Shown: positions 1 through 6,642 of the stretch, one piece after another | Layout of the letters: each line of letters starts with the position of its first letter | Numbering within the stretch: position 1 is the stretch's first letter | Made by a program: the position numbers and the translations under genes | Notes under the pieces: model-generated | The model's input: the letters and a program-made list of their open reading frames with translations, nothing else | The model's database searches: none | What the model was told of the DNA's origin: nothing | From: an uncultured Lachnospiraceae bacterium | GTDB lineage: Bacteria > Bacillota_A > Clostridia > Lachnospirales > Lachnospiraceae | Direction of reading: 5' to 3' | Length of the DNA: 10,394 nucleotides | Assembly: GCA_946621895.1 (NCBI GenBank) | Contig: CAMOOZ010000322.1 | Span: 1-10,394 of the forward strand

Positions 1-4
1 ATTT

Positions 5-13
5 TATTATAAA
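5..13 (+). promoter_or_regulatory. possible -10 element upstream of the transglutaminase-like gene
   Basis: The first bases hold an AT-rich stretch in an otherwise GC-rich window. It includes TATTAT (5-10) overlapping TATAAA (8-13), either of which could serve as a -10 hexamer. Any -35 lies outside the window. Transcription would then start near base 17-20, which argues against the ATG at 14 and favours the ATG at 59. Weak evidence. Confidence 0.3.
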
Positions 14-58
14 ATGACTAAAGCGTCAAAAAAGAAACTTCGCACAAGGCACTTTGCT

Positions 59-1126
59 ATGGTGATAAGGATGAAAAGATATACAGCCCTGCTGTTTTCC
101 TGTTTTCTGCTGTTCTGCGGTTTCCCCGCTTCTGCCCTCGCCGCGGGGGCAGAGCAGGTCATTCCCGCCTCCGGTTTATTCCATACCGTGGAGAACGCCG
201 CGATCTATGCCTCTCCGGATGCTTCCGGGACGCCTCTTGCCGTGGTTCCCGCCGGTTTCCCCGTAAGCATCACGGGCGTGATCGGGAATCAGTGGTTCGT
301 GGCAAAGATGGGGGATATCACCTGCTATCTGCCCGCCGGTTCGCTGGTGGACACGGGAGCGGCGCAGGCATCTTCCGCAGCGCAGGGTCCGGTTTCCGTA
401 TATGCCCCGCTGATCGCGATCCCGGAGCGGAATCTTTCCGCCGGGAGCGCGGCAGAGGTCGTCTCCATTGTGGAACAGGCGATCGAGGACCGGGTGATCA
501 GCTTGAATATCGCCGTGCCGCCGGCCATTTGCGATGCTGCCTATCATGCAGCCTACGACAGGCTGAACGCCCTGAGCGCCTCTCCCATTGCGGACTATAA
601 TCTGGCGGATCTCCGCTCGATGGAGGTCAGCTATACGACAGGCGGCGGCGGAAGGGTCAGCGTCAGCTTTACCTACGGCTCCGCCGGGCATGACGCCGAG
701 GTGGAGTCCGTTGTGGCCGCGAAGGCCGCGGAATTTGCGGCGCTTCCGAATAATTATGAAAAGATCAAGGCTGTTCATGACTATCTCTGCGGCAGCGTGG
801 ACTATGTGCTGGATGAGTATTATTCCCACACGGCCTACGGCGCCCTGATCACGAAATGGGCGGTCTGCGACGGTTATGCGCTGGCCTTCCAGCGTTTCAT
901 GGATGTGCTCGGGATCCCCTGCCGCATCGCCCTCGGCACCCGGGACGGAGAGCCCCACGCGTGGAATCTCGTTTTCCTGGACGGCCAGTGGTATCATCTG
1001 GATGCCACCTGGGATGACCAGCGCCGCGGGGTCATCCGGGATTATTTCCTGATCTCGGGAGCACATGCCGGCTATTCCTCCTGGGGCGGGATCACGCTGG
1101 CCGCAGCTGATTATCCAAGGCGATAA
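59..1126 (+). CDS. secreted transglutaminase-like domain protein with SH3-like N-terminal region
   Basis: Predicted exported protein of 355 residues with a transglutaminase-like (papain-fold) domain. The start is set at ATG 59, which has AAGG at 46-49 nine bases upstream. ATG 71 is also possible and ATG 14 looks too close to a -10-like box. The N-terminus is a typical signal peptide: basic residues, a hydrophobic run, then an ALA-A cleavage site near residue 28. Residues about 42-96 resemble a bacterial SH3-like domain (strand-rich, with an NQWFVAK segment). The C-terminal domain shows the expected triad: Cys270 in AVCDGYA, His300 in PHAWN and Asp315 in YHLDATWDD. Such proteins are usually extracellular peptidases or cell-wall-associated enzymes; the substrate is unknown. 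A 141-base gap separates it from murC. I am confident of the fold and export, and not of the biological role. Confidence 0.87.
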   Translation: MVIRMKRYTALLFSCFLLFCGFPASALAAGAEQVIPASGLFHTVENAAIYASPDASGTPLAVVPAGFPVSITGVIGNQWFVAKMGDITCYLPAGSLVDTGAAQASSAAQGPVSVYAPLIAIPERNLSAGSAAEVVSIVEQAIEDRVISLNIAVPPAICDAAYHAAYDRLNALSASPIADYNLADLRSMEVSYTTGGGGRVSVSFTYGSAGHDAEVESVVAAKAAEFAALPNNYEKIKAVHDYLCGSVDYVLDEYYSHTAYGALITKWAVCDGYALAFQRFMDVLGIPCRIALGTRDGEPHAWNLVFLDGQWYHLDATWDDQRRGVIRDYFLISGAHAGYSSWGGITLAAADYPRR

Positions 1127-1165
1127 AGCCGTAATATTCGGAATGTCCCATTGCGGAGAACAACG

Positions 1166-1237
1166 CCGTGAAACGATGAAGGGATGCGAATGGGCGCAGC
1201 ATGACTTCACGGTATCCGGGGAAACACAGCTGTTCCC
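1166..1237 (+). other. structured leader upstream of murC (two stem-loops)
   Basis: The 141-base gap between the transglutaminase-like gene and murC holds two potential hairpins. The first is a perfect 7-base inverted repeat, CCGTGAA (1166-1172) with TTCACGG (1206-1212), enclosing a smaller TGCG/CGCA stem. The second, about 1218-1237, pairs GGG-A-ACA with TGTTCCC around a CAGC loop, with one bulged A. No U-tract follows, so neither is a convincing intrinsic terminator. They could be an mRNA leader structure for murC or the 3' end of the upstream transcript. I do not recognise a known riboswitch. Confidence 0.35.
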
Positions 1238-1267
1238 GGGTCCTAAAGAAAGAAGGTTAACGGAAAA

Positions 1268-2665
1268 ATGGATAAAGAAAGCCTGAAACGGTTTATTATG
1301 GCCCCCGGCGCCTCCGTGTATTTCGCAGGCATCGGGGGTATCAGTATGAGCGGCCTGGCGGAGCTGATGCTGAGAAAGGGGTTTACGGTCAGCGGCTCGG
1401 ACAGGGCCGCCTCTCCGCTGACGGATCGTCTGGAAACGCTGGGCGCACGGATCCATATTCCCCAGGAAGCGGAAAATATCGACAAAGCTCCCATCGATCT
1501 GGCAGTCTATACGGCAGCGCTTCCCGAGGATCATCCGGAGCTCGTCCGGCTGCGGGAAAAGCATATCCCGGCCGTCGGCAGGGCGGAATTCCTCGGGGCA
1601 GTGATGAGCCTCTATCCCGCGTCCGTGGCCGTTTCCGGAACGCACGGAAAGACGACGACCACCTCGATGCTTTCGGAGATCCTGATCGCCGCCGGAAAGG
1701 ACCCCACGATCTCGCTGGGCGGGATCCTGCCCTCGATCGGCGGCAATTTCCGGATCGGAGAAGGGGATACCTTTCTGCTGGAGGCCTGTGAATACAAAAA
1801 CAGCTTTTTCAGCTTCATTCCCCTGGTGGGCCTTATCCTGAACATCGACGCGGATCATCTGGATTTCTTTAAGGATCTGCAGGATGTCCGCCGCTCCTTT
1901 CATCATTTCGCTTCTCAGATCCCCCCGGAGGGAACACTGGTGATCAGCGCCGGGATCCCGGAGCTCTCCGCCTTTACCGCTGACCTTGCCTGCAGGATCG
2001 TCACCTTCGGAGAAGGCGGCGACTATTCCGCGGAGGATATATCCTTTGATGCAAACGGCTGCGCATCCTTTTCCCTGGTCAGAAAAGCCTCCGGAAAGGA
2101 GGAGCGGACTTTTCAGCTGAAGGTGCCCGGCCTTCATAATGTGGGAAACGCCCTTGCCGCCATCGCCGCTTCCGAAGCCCTTTCCCTTCCGGCAGAGGCC
2201 GTGCGAAGCGGTCTTTCCTCCTTCGGGGGCACAGAACGGCGCTTCCAGTATAAGGGCGTCTGCAACGGCTTTACGATCATTGATGACTATGCCCACCATC
2301 CCACCGAGATCGCGGCGACGCTTGCCGCGGCGAAAAAGGTGCCCCACAAAAAGCTCTGGGTGGTCTTCCAGCCCCATACCTACAGCCGGACCGCCGCTCT
2401 GCTGACGGATTTCGCTAAGGCCCTTTCTGCGGCGGATCATGTGGTCCTGGCCGAGATCTATGCCGCCAGGGAGGAGAATATCTATGGCGTTTCCATCGAG
2501 GATCTGCGGGATGAGATCATAAAGCGCGGCACCCCCTGCGAATGCTTCCCCACCTTTGGAGAGATCGAAAAATTTTTAACGGAAAACTGTGTACACAGGG
2601 ATCTGTGCATAACGATGGGCGCCGGAAATGTCGTAGATATCGGGGATGAACTGCTGCGCGGCTGA
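1268..2665 (+). CDS. murC: UDP-N-acetylmuramate--L-alanine ligase
   Basis: MurC joins L-alanine to UDP-N-acetylmuramic acid using ATP, the first peptide-stem step of peptidoglycan synthesis, in the cytoplasm. The 465-residue length is normal for the family. Three Mur-ligase domains are visible. The N-terminal Rossmann region has GIGGISMSGLAELM (21-34). The central ATPase has the P-loop GTHGKTTT (124-131), EACEYKNSFF (172-181), NIDADHLD (192-199) and HNVGNALAAIA (290-300). The C-terminal domain has DDYAHHPTE (339-347) and FQPHTYSRT (367-375). The DDYAHHPTE and FQPHTYSRT signatures separate MurC from MurD, MurE and MurF. The start has a purine-rich AGAAAGAAGG sequence about 10 bases upstream. 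In Clostridia murC often stands apart from the main mur cluster, as seems the case here. Its last 60 bases contain a DnaA-box-like match, described separately. No defects seen. Confidence 0.98.
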   Translation: MDKESLKRFIMAPGASVYFAGIGGISMSGLAELMLRKGFTVSGSDRAASPLTDRLETLGARIHIPQEAENIDKAPIDLAVYTAALPEDHPELVRLREKHIPAVGRAEFLGAVMSLYPASVAVSGTHGKTTTTSMLSEILIAAGKDPTISLGGILPSIGGNFRIGEGDTFLLEACEYKNSFFSFIPLVGLILNIDADHLDFFKDLQDVRRSFHHFASQIPPEGTLVISAGIPELSAFTADLACRIVTFGEGGDYSAEDISFDANGCASFSLVRKASGKEERTFQLKVPGLHNVGNALAAIAASEALSLPAEAVRSGLSSFGGTERRFQYKGVCNGFTIIDDYAHHPTEIAATLAAAKKVPHKKLWVVFQPHTYSRTAALLTDFAKALSAADHVVLAEIYAAREENIYGVSIEDLRDEIIKRGTPCECFPTFGEIEKFLTENCVHRDLCITMGAGNVVDIGDELLRG

Positions 2666-2751
2666 GTTTTGCACTTTTCCACAATTTCAGAGGCTTCGGG
2701 GGCGGTGGAAAAAGTTCCATGAAATTACGCTCTTTTCTGCGTTTTTCCACA
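2604..2751. promoter_or_regulatory. cluster of DnaA-box-like 9-mers upstream of the replication-protein gene
   Basis: Three exact matches to the DnaA-box consensus TTWTNCACA fall within 148 bases: TTATGCACA on the minus strand (2604-2612, inside the murC 3' end), TTTTCCACA on the plus strand (2675-2683) and TTTTCCACA again (2743-2751). Near matches include TTTTGCACT (2667-2675) and TTTTCCACC on the minus strand (about 2704-2712). The next gene downstream encodes a DnaD-like protein followed by a helicase loader, so DnaA control of their promoter is plausible. Matches are seen directly; binding is inferred. T-rich sequence inflates chance hits somewhat. Confidence 0.4.
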
Positions 2752-2759
2752 TTTCCACC
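2704..2759. repeat. inverted repeat after murC, possible weak terminator
   Basis: GTGGAAAAA (2705-2713) is the exact reverse complement of TTTTTCCAC (2742-2750), and GGTGGAAA (2704-2711) also pairs with TTTCCACC (2752-2759). The left arm therefore has two competing partners. A smaller ACGC/GCGT stem (2727-2730 with 2739-2742) sits inside the loop. A run of six T follows at 2765-2770, about six bases after the second right arm. This could terminate murC transcription, but the stem is AU-rich and the geometry is poor. The arms also coincide with DnaA-box-like sequence. Confidence 0.35.
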
Positions 2760-2797
2760 GTCCCTTTTTTCAGGGTTTCTTATCCCCCTCCCCCCCA

Positions 2798-2827
2798 TTC
2801 ACAACCCGCTTTCGACTGTGTTATCAT
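2798..2827 (+). promoter_or_regulatory. sigma-A-type promoter with extended -10 for the DnaD-like/loader/prs/queT unit
   Basis: A -35-like TTCACA (2798-2803) is separated by 18 bases from TATCAT (2822-2827), which is preceded by TG one base away (2819-2820), giving the extended -10 form TGnTATCAT. Transcription would begin near 2834. A pyrimidine tract of C5-T-C7 (2784-2796) abuts the -35. This is the best promoter candidate in the window and fits the start of a new unit after murC. Confidence 0.55.
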
Positions 2828-2939
2828 AGGGAACACCGATTCAGGAGTTGAATAATCCGTGAGGCATGCGGGAAATCTGTTTCCTGTAATGCCTCCGAAA
2901 ACGATAAGTGGAGTTTCGTTTTTTTCCGAGGTTGATCGT

Positions 2940-4388
2940 ATGGGAAAGCTCCTTGTGAGCCAGAAGCTGAATGCCAGTCAGACGATGGTCTCCAATGCGT
3001 TTATTGATCTGTTTATGCCCTATTGCAATGAGCTTCAGCTGAAGGTCTATCTGCATGTGCTCAAGAGCGCGCAGGCAGGGGAGGACACGGGGATCGCTGA
3101 GATCGCTGACTTCTGCAACGACTCCGAGAGGGAGGTGCTGCGGGCTCTGCGCTACTGGGAAAGGCTCAATGTGCTGGGGCTCGATTATGCCGGCGGGGAG
3201 ATCCCTGTGGGGGTGAGAGTAAATCCGATCCCGGAAGCCACGCAGCCCATGGCCGGTAAGCTTTCCCGTTTTTCCGAGGGAGATGGCGCCTCAGACGCTG
3301 CACAGGAGCTTTCCGCTGCCGGATCCAGGCCTGCCGAGCGCATCGCGCCGGAACTGTCCGCCGCTGGATTTATGCCTCCGGAGTACAGCGCGAAAGAGCT
3401 TCCTTCCGCGGATCTCAGGCCTCTGGAGCGCCCAGTGGCAGCGCTTTCCGCTGCCGGCTTTAAGCCCCTTGAGCGCAGCGCGGAAGAGCTTCCTCCCGCC
3501 GCCGATCTCAGGCCCCCGGAGTGCCCTGCGCAGGAGCTGTCCGCCGCCGGATCCAGGCCTGCCAAGCACATCGCGGACTGTACTGCTCCGGAATCGGCTT
3601 CTTCCGGGCTTGTGCCGCAGACAGCGGCTCTCCCGGCGGGATCACCGGCAGCGCTGCCTGCCATTGAATATGCCGGGTCCACGCGGATCAGCATTCCCGC
3701 GCTGCCCGAGCCGACGGCAGAATTTGCAAAGCGCGAATACACCCCCGAGCAGCTGAGCAGCTTTGAAGAGGATAAAAAATTCTCCCAGCTGCTGTTCGTG
3801 GCGGAGCAGTATCAGGGACGGCCCCTGATGCACCGGGATGTGGAGACACTGCTCTTTCTCTATGATGTATGCCGGCTTTCCCAGGAACTGATCTATTTCC
3901 TGATCGAATACTGCATGGACCGGGGCAAGAAGGATTTCCGCTATATCGAGGCGGTGGGGCTTTCCTGGGCAAAAAACGGGATCACCACAAAGGAAGAAGC
4001 CCTTCAATTCTCCGGGAAATATGATAAACTATACTACGAAGTGATGCGGGCCCTCGGCAGAAACACGGAGCCCGTAAAGACGGAGGCGGACTATATCACC
4101 CGCTGGGCAAAGACCTGGGGCTTTCCCCGGGAGCTCATCCTTGAGGCCTGCCGCAAGACTGTGCTCGCGGCGGATTCCCATCGCTTTGAATACTGCGATA
4201 AGATCTTATCGGCATGGAATGAAAAAGGCATCCGGAACATGGCCGAGCTTGAGCAGTCCGAGAAAAAATGGCGGGAGAAAAAGGACAGTCCCTCTCCCCG
4301 GAGGGGAAGCGCCGCGGGCGCCTTCGGCCGTTACCCGCAGACCACCTATGATTTCAATATTCTGGAGAAGCTGATCAGCAACCACTGA
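2940..4388 (+). CDS. DnaD-domain replication initiation protein with internal 15-residue repeats
   Basis: Likely primosomal protein of the DnaD/DnaB (Firmicutes) superfamily, which helps load the replicative helicase at origins or restart sites. The start chosen is ATG 2940, with GAGG (2928-2931) eight bases upstream; it gives the family-typical short lead into TMVSNAFIDLFMP. A GTG at 2859 behind AGGAG would add 27 residues and cannot be excluded. Length is 482 residues. Residues 1-83 form a winged-helix-like N-terminal domain. Residues about 123-213 are six imperfect tandem repeats, followed by more Pro/Ala-rich linker to about 265. Two DDBH2-like modules follow (about 276-355 and 360-444), each ending in the hallmark YxxxIxxxW pattern: YIEAVGLSW (335-343) and YCDKILSAW (418-426). 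The tail is basic and Ser/Arg-rich. The stop overlaps the next start by one base (TGATG), suggesting translational coupling with the helicase loader. The family call is strong; the exact role is inferred. Confidence 0.85.
   Translation: MGKLLVSQKLNASQTMVSNAFIDLFMPYCNELQLKVYLHVLKSAQAGEDTGIAEIADFCNDSEREVLRALRYWERLNVLGLDYAGGEIPVGVRVNPIPEATQPMAGKLSRFSEGDGASDAAQELSAAGSRPAERIAPELSAAGFMPPEYSAKELPSADLRPLERPVAALSAAGFKPLERSAEELPPAADLRPPECPAQELSAAGSRPAKHIADCTAPESASSGLVPQTAALPAGSPAALPAIEYAGSTRISIPALPEPTAEFAKREYTPEQLSSFEEDKKFSQLLFVAEQYQGRPLMHRDVETLLFLYDVCRLSQELIYFLIEYCMDRGKKDFRYIEAVGLSWAKNGITTKEEALQFSGKYDKLYYEVMRALGRNTEPVKTEADYITRWAKTWGFPRELILEACRKTVLAADSHRFEYCDKILSAWNEKGIRNMAELEQSEKKWREKKDSPSPRRGSAAGAFGRYPQTTYDFNILEKLISNH
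3306..3578 (+). repeat. six in-frame tandem repeats of 45 bases (15 residues) in the DnaD-like gene
   Basis: Units start at 3306, 3351, 3396, 3441, 3486 (48 bases) and 3534. The consensus peptide is about ELSAAGxRPxExxA. Units 1 and 6 are nearest each other and share the exact 18-mer GCCGGATCCAGGCCTGCC. Units 3 and 5 share an ADLRP core, and units 2 and 4 share SAAGF, so a two-unit (90-base) duplication is likely (2-3 copied to 4-5). All unit lengths are multiples of three, so the frame is kept. The encoded segment is Pro/Ala-rich and charged, and probably acts as an extended linker between the N-terminal winged helix and the C-terminal DDBH2 modules. Confidence 0.9.
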
Positions 4389-5341
4389 TGGGGATAGGCG
4401 AAGAACAGTATAACCTTATAATCGCGCAGTATGACCGTATCCGGAACATGAACCGCCGGGAGGAGATCCTCAGGCGGGAGGAGATCTATGAAAAGCTTCC
4501 GGAATACCGCGCGCTGGATCAGGAGACTGCCTCCTTCTCCATCGGCGAGCTGAAGCGCAGGCTTTCCTCCGGCAAAAAAGGGGACTCCTCTGTGGGAGAC
4601 AGGCTGCAGCTTCTGAAGGAAAGGAAGCGGGCCCTTCTCACTGCAAGCGGCTATCCCGCAGATTATCTGGATCCGATCTATACCTGCCCTCTTTGCCGGG
4701 ACACGGGCTTTATCGATGCCTCTCCCTGCAGCTGCTTTAAGGAAAAGGAGCAGGAAGTGCTGATCGGGCAGTCCAGGCTGAAAACCCTTCTGGAGACGGA
4801 AAACTTTTCCCGCCTGTCCTATGCCTGGCATCAGGGAAAGGCGCTGGAGTGGTTTAAAAACGCGGTGGAACGCGCAAAAGCCTTTGTCCGTGAATTTCCG
4901 CAATGCCGCAATCTGCTCTTCTTCGGAACGGTGGGAACGGGCAAATCCTTCCTCTCCTGCTGCATCGCCGCAGAGCTCATCCACCAGGGGCACTCTGTTT
5001 TCTACTATCAGGCCGCGGAATATTTTGACGCGCTGGCGGAGCGCATCTTCCGAAACGGAGAAGGCAGCAGCGCCGCGGACAGGCTTTCGGCGTGTGAGCT
5101 TCTCATTCTGGATGACCTGGGAAGCGAGCTGACGAATCAGTTTACGCTGACCGCTCTTTTTGAGCTCTTAAACCGCCGTTTTCTCAGGCAGGAGCCGCTG
5201 ATCATTTCCACTAATCTGAACCTGCAGGATCTTCGGGATCGTTATTCCGATCGTATTTTTTCCAGGATCGTTTCCGGCTTCGAAGTGATCGAACTGACCG
5301 GAGAAGATATACGCATTAAAAAGCTGAATCCGGGAGGATGA
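4388..5341 (+). CDS. DnaC/DnaI-like AAA+ helicase loader ATPase
   Basis: A 317-residue ATPase of the DnaC/DnaI/IstB type, expected to load the replicative helicase onto DNA together with the DnaD-like protein encoded just before it. The N-terminal 95 residues are helical and charged. A zinc-binding knuckle follows with Cys100, Cys103, Cys114 and Cys116 (CPLC...CSC), as in Gram-positive DnaI-type loaders. The AAA+ core shows Walker A GTVGTGKS (180-187), Walker B LLILDDLGSE (238-247), sensor-1 STN (274-276) and an arginine-rich DRYSDRIFSRI segment (284-294) that should carry the arginine finger. The start ATG overlaps the previous stop by one base, and the C-terminus ends within a second overlap (ATGA at 5338). 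IstB transposition helpers share this core, but no transposase gene is adjacent and the zinc knuckle and DnaD neighbour favour the replication role. Confidence 0.93.
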   Translation: MGIGEEQYNLIIAQYDRIRNMNRREEILRREEIYEKLPEYRALDQETASFSIGELKRRLSSGKKGDSSVGDRLQLLKERKRALLTASGYPADYLDPIYTCPLCRDTGFIDASPCSCFKEKEQEVLIGQSRLKTLLETENFSRLSYAWHQGKALEWFKNAVERAKAFVREFPQCRNLLFFGTVGTGKSFLSCCIAAELIHQGHSVFYYQAAEYFDALAERIFRNGEGSSAADRLSACELLILDDLGSELTNQFTLTALFELLNRRFLRQEPLIISTNLNLQDLRDRYSDRIFSRIVSGFEVIELTGEDIRIKKLNPGG

Positions 5342-5391
5342 TCCTGCCCGGTAAAAACCATGCTCCATCTCACATTAGGAAAGGACAGACC

Positions 5392-6591
5392 ATGGCCAAT
5401 CGTGAAGAAAAACGAGATCTGAACCTGACACCCGTAGGCAAGCTGGGGATCATCCCGCTTTTAGGCTGCGAGGAGCTCGGAAAAAAAGTGGATTACTATC
5501 TCGTGAAATGGCGGGAGGAGAGGGAACACGAGCACAAGGGCTCTCTCGCCTTCTCCGGCTATGAACGGGACACCTACATCCTGAAGGCCAAACTCCCCCG
5601 CTTCGGCTCCGGAGAGGCCAAAGCGGAGCTCCTGGAATCCGCAAGAGGCTATGATCTTTATCTGCTGGTCGATGTGGCCAATTATTCGATCACCTATTCC
5701 ATATTCGGTCAGGAAAACCACATGTCCCCGGATGATCATTATCAGAATCTGAAACGGGTGATCGCCTCCCTCGGCGGAAAGGCCCGCAGGATCACGGTGA
5801 TCATGCCCTTCCTCTATGAGGGGCGCCAGCACAAGCGTCAGGCCAGAGAATCCCTCGACTGCGCGATGGCCCTGCAGGAGCTGGTCTCGATGGGCGTCCA
5901 CAATATCATCACCTTCGATGCCCATGATCCCCGGGTGCAGAACGCGATCCCGCTCTCCGATTTCGACACGGTGAGCCCCACCTACCAGTTCATCAAGGGT
6001 CTGCTCCGGCATGTGCAGGGCCTGCATATCGACTCGGATCATATGATGGTGATCTCCCCCGACGAGGGCGGCATGGGCAGAGCGATCTACATGGCCAATG
6101 TGCTGGGGCTGGACATGGGAATGTTTTATAAGCGCAGGGATTATACCCGGGTCGTAAACGGCAGGAACCCCATTGTGGCCCATGAGTTTCTGGGAACGGA
6201 TGTGAAGGGCAAGGACATGATCATCATCGATGACATGATCTCCTCGGGGGACAGCGCGCTGGAGGTGGCGGCCGCCTTAAAGGAGCGGCAGGCAAACCGG
6301 ATCTTCATCTGCTCCACCTTCGGGCTCTTCACCAACGGGCTGGCCAAATTCGACAAAGCCTATGAGGAGGGGATGATCACGCGCATCCTGACCACCAATC
6401 TGATCTATCAGACGCCGGAGCTTCTCTCCAGGCCCTGGTATGTAAGCTGCGATATGAGCAAATACATCGCCTACATCATCGATACGCTGAATCACGACTG
6501 TTCGATCTCCGAGCTGCTGAATCCTGTCGAACGGATCCAGAATATCGTGGCCAGATACAATGCAGGGGAGCTGGAGCTCTCTGAGGATTGA
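5392..6591 (+). CDS. prs: ribose-phosphate pyrophosphokinase (PRPP synthetase), long divergent form
   Basis: Makes 5-phosphoribosyl-1-pyrophosphate from ribose 5-phosphate and ATP, feeding purine, pyrimidine, NAD, His and Trp synthesis in the cytoplasm. ATG 5392 is preferred: AGG at 5382-5384 lies seven bases upstream and the product begins MANREEKR, as I recall for Lachnospiraceae homologues. ATG 5338 overlapping the loader stop would add 18 unlikely residues. Length is 399 residues, against about 315 for the classical enzyme. Recognisable elements are FGSGEAK (71-77, like the classical FSDGE), GRQHKRQARES (144-154, ATP-binding region), FDAHDPRVQ (175-183, metal-binding His loop), SPDEGGMGRA (222-231), the flexible-loop-like YKRRDYTR (246-253) and the PRPP loop IIIDDMISSGDS (277-288). 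Insertions near the N-terminus (residues 40-60) and between 100 and 120, plus a C-terminal extension, explain the extra length. Activity is inferred from the motifs. Confidence 0.92.
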   Translation: MANREEKRDLNLTPVGKLGIIPLLGCEELGKKVDYYLVKWREEREHEHKGSLAFSGYERDTYILKAKLPRFGSGEAKAELLESARGYDLYLLVDVANYSITYSIFGQENHMSPDDHYQNLKRVIASLGGKARRITVIMPFLYEGRQHKRQARESLDCAMALQELVSMGVHNIITFDAHDPRVQNAIPLSDFDTVSPTYQFIKGLLRHVQGLHIDSDHMMVISPDEGGMGRAIYMANVLGLDMGMFYKRRDYTRVVNGRNPIVAHEFLGTDVKGKDMIIIDDMISSGDSALEVAAALKERQANRIFICSTFGLFTNGLAKFDKAYEEGMITRILTTNLIYQTPELLSRPWYVSCDMSKYIAYIIDTLNHDCSISELLNPVERIQNIVARYNAGELELSED

Positions 6592-6642
6592 AAAAGCAGC
6601 GAGCCAAAGACGCGGCTTGTGACGGAAAGAAATGACGCAAAT

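Noticed and set aside
1065..1286. Small open frame bridging the transglutaminase-like gene and murC
   Set aside because: It overlaps both genes in another frame, lacks a convincing ribosome site, and has no recognisable features.
176..2440. Long open frame (754 codons) on the minus strand opposite the transglutaminase-like gene and murC
   Set aside because: It lies antisense to two well-supported genes, spans the gap between them, has a composition rich in Gly, Arg and His with no recognisable domain, and is a common by-product of GC-rich third codon positions.
3185..3742. Antisense open frame across the repeat region of the DnaD-like gene, encoding a Ser/Ala/Gly-rich repetitive peptide
   Set aside because: Its repetition simply mirrors the in-frame repeats of the sense gene, and no ribosome site or independent evidence supports it.
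6592..6642. Possible preQ1 riboswitch before queT
   Set aside because: QueT genes are often under preQ1 control, but the 51-base gap contains only a six-pair hairpin with one G-U pair and none of the C-rich loop and A-rich tail of preQ1-I.
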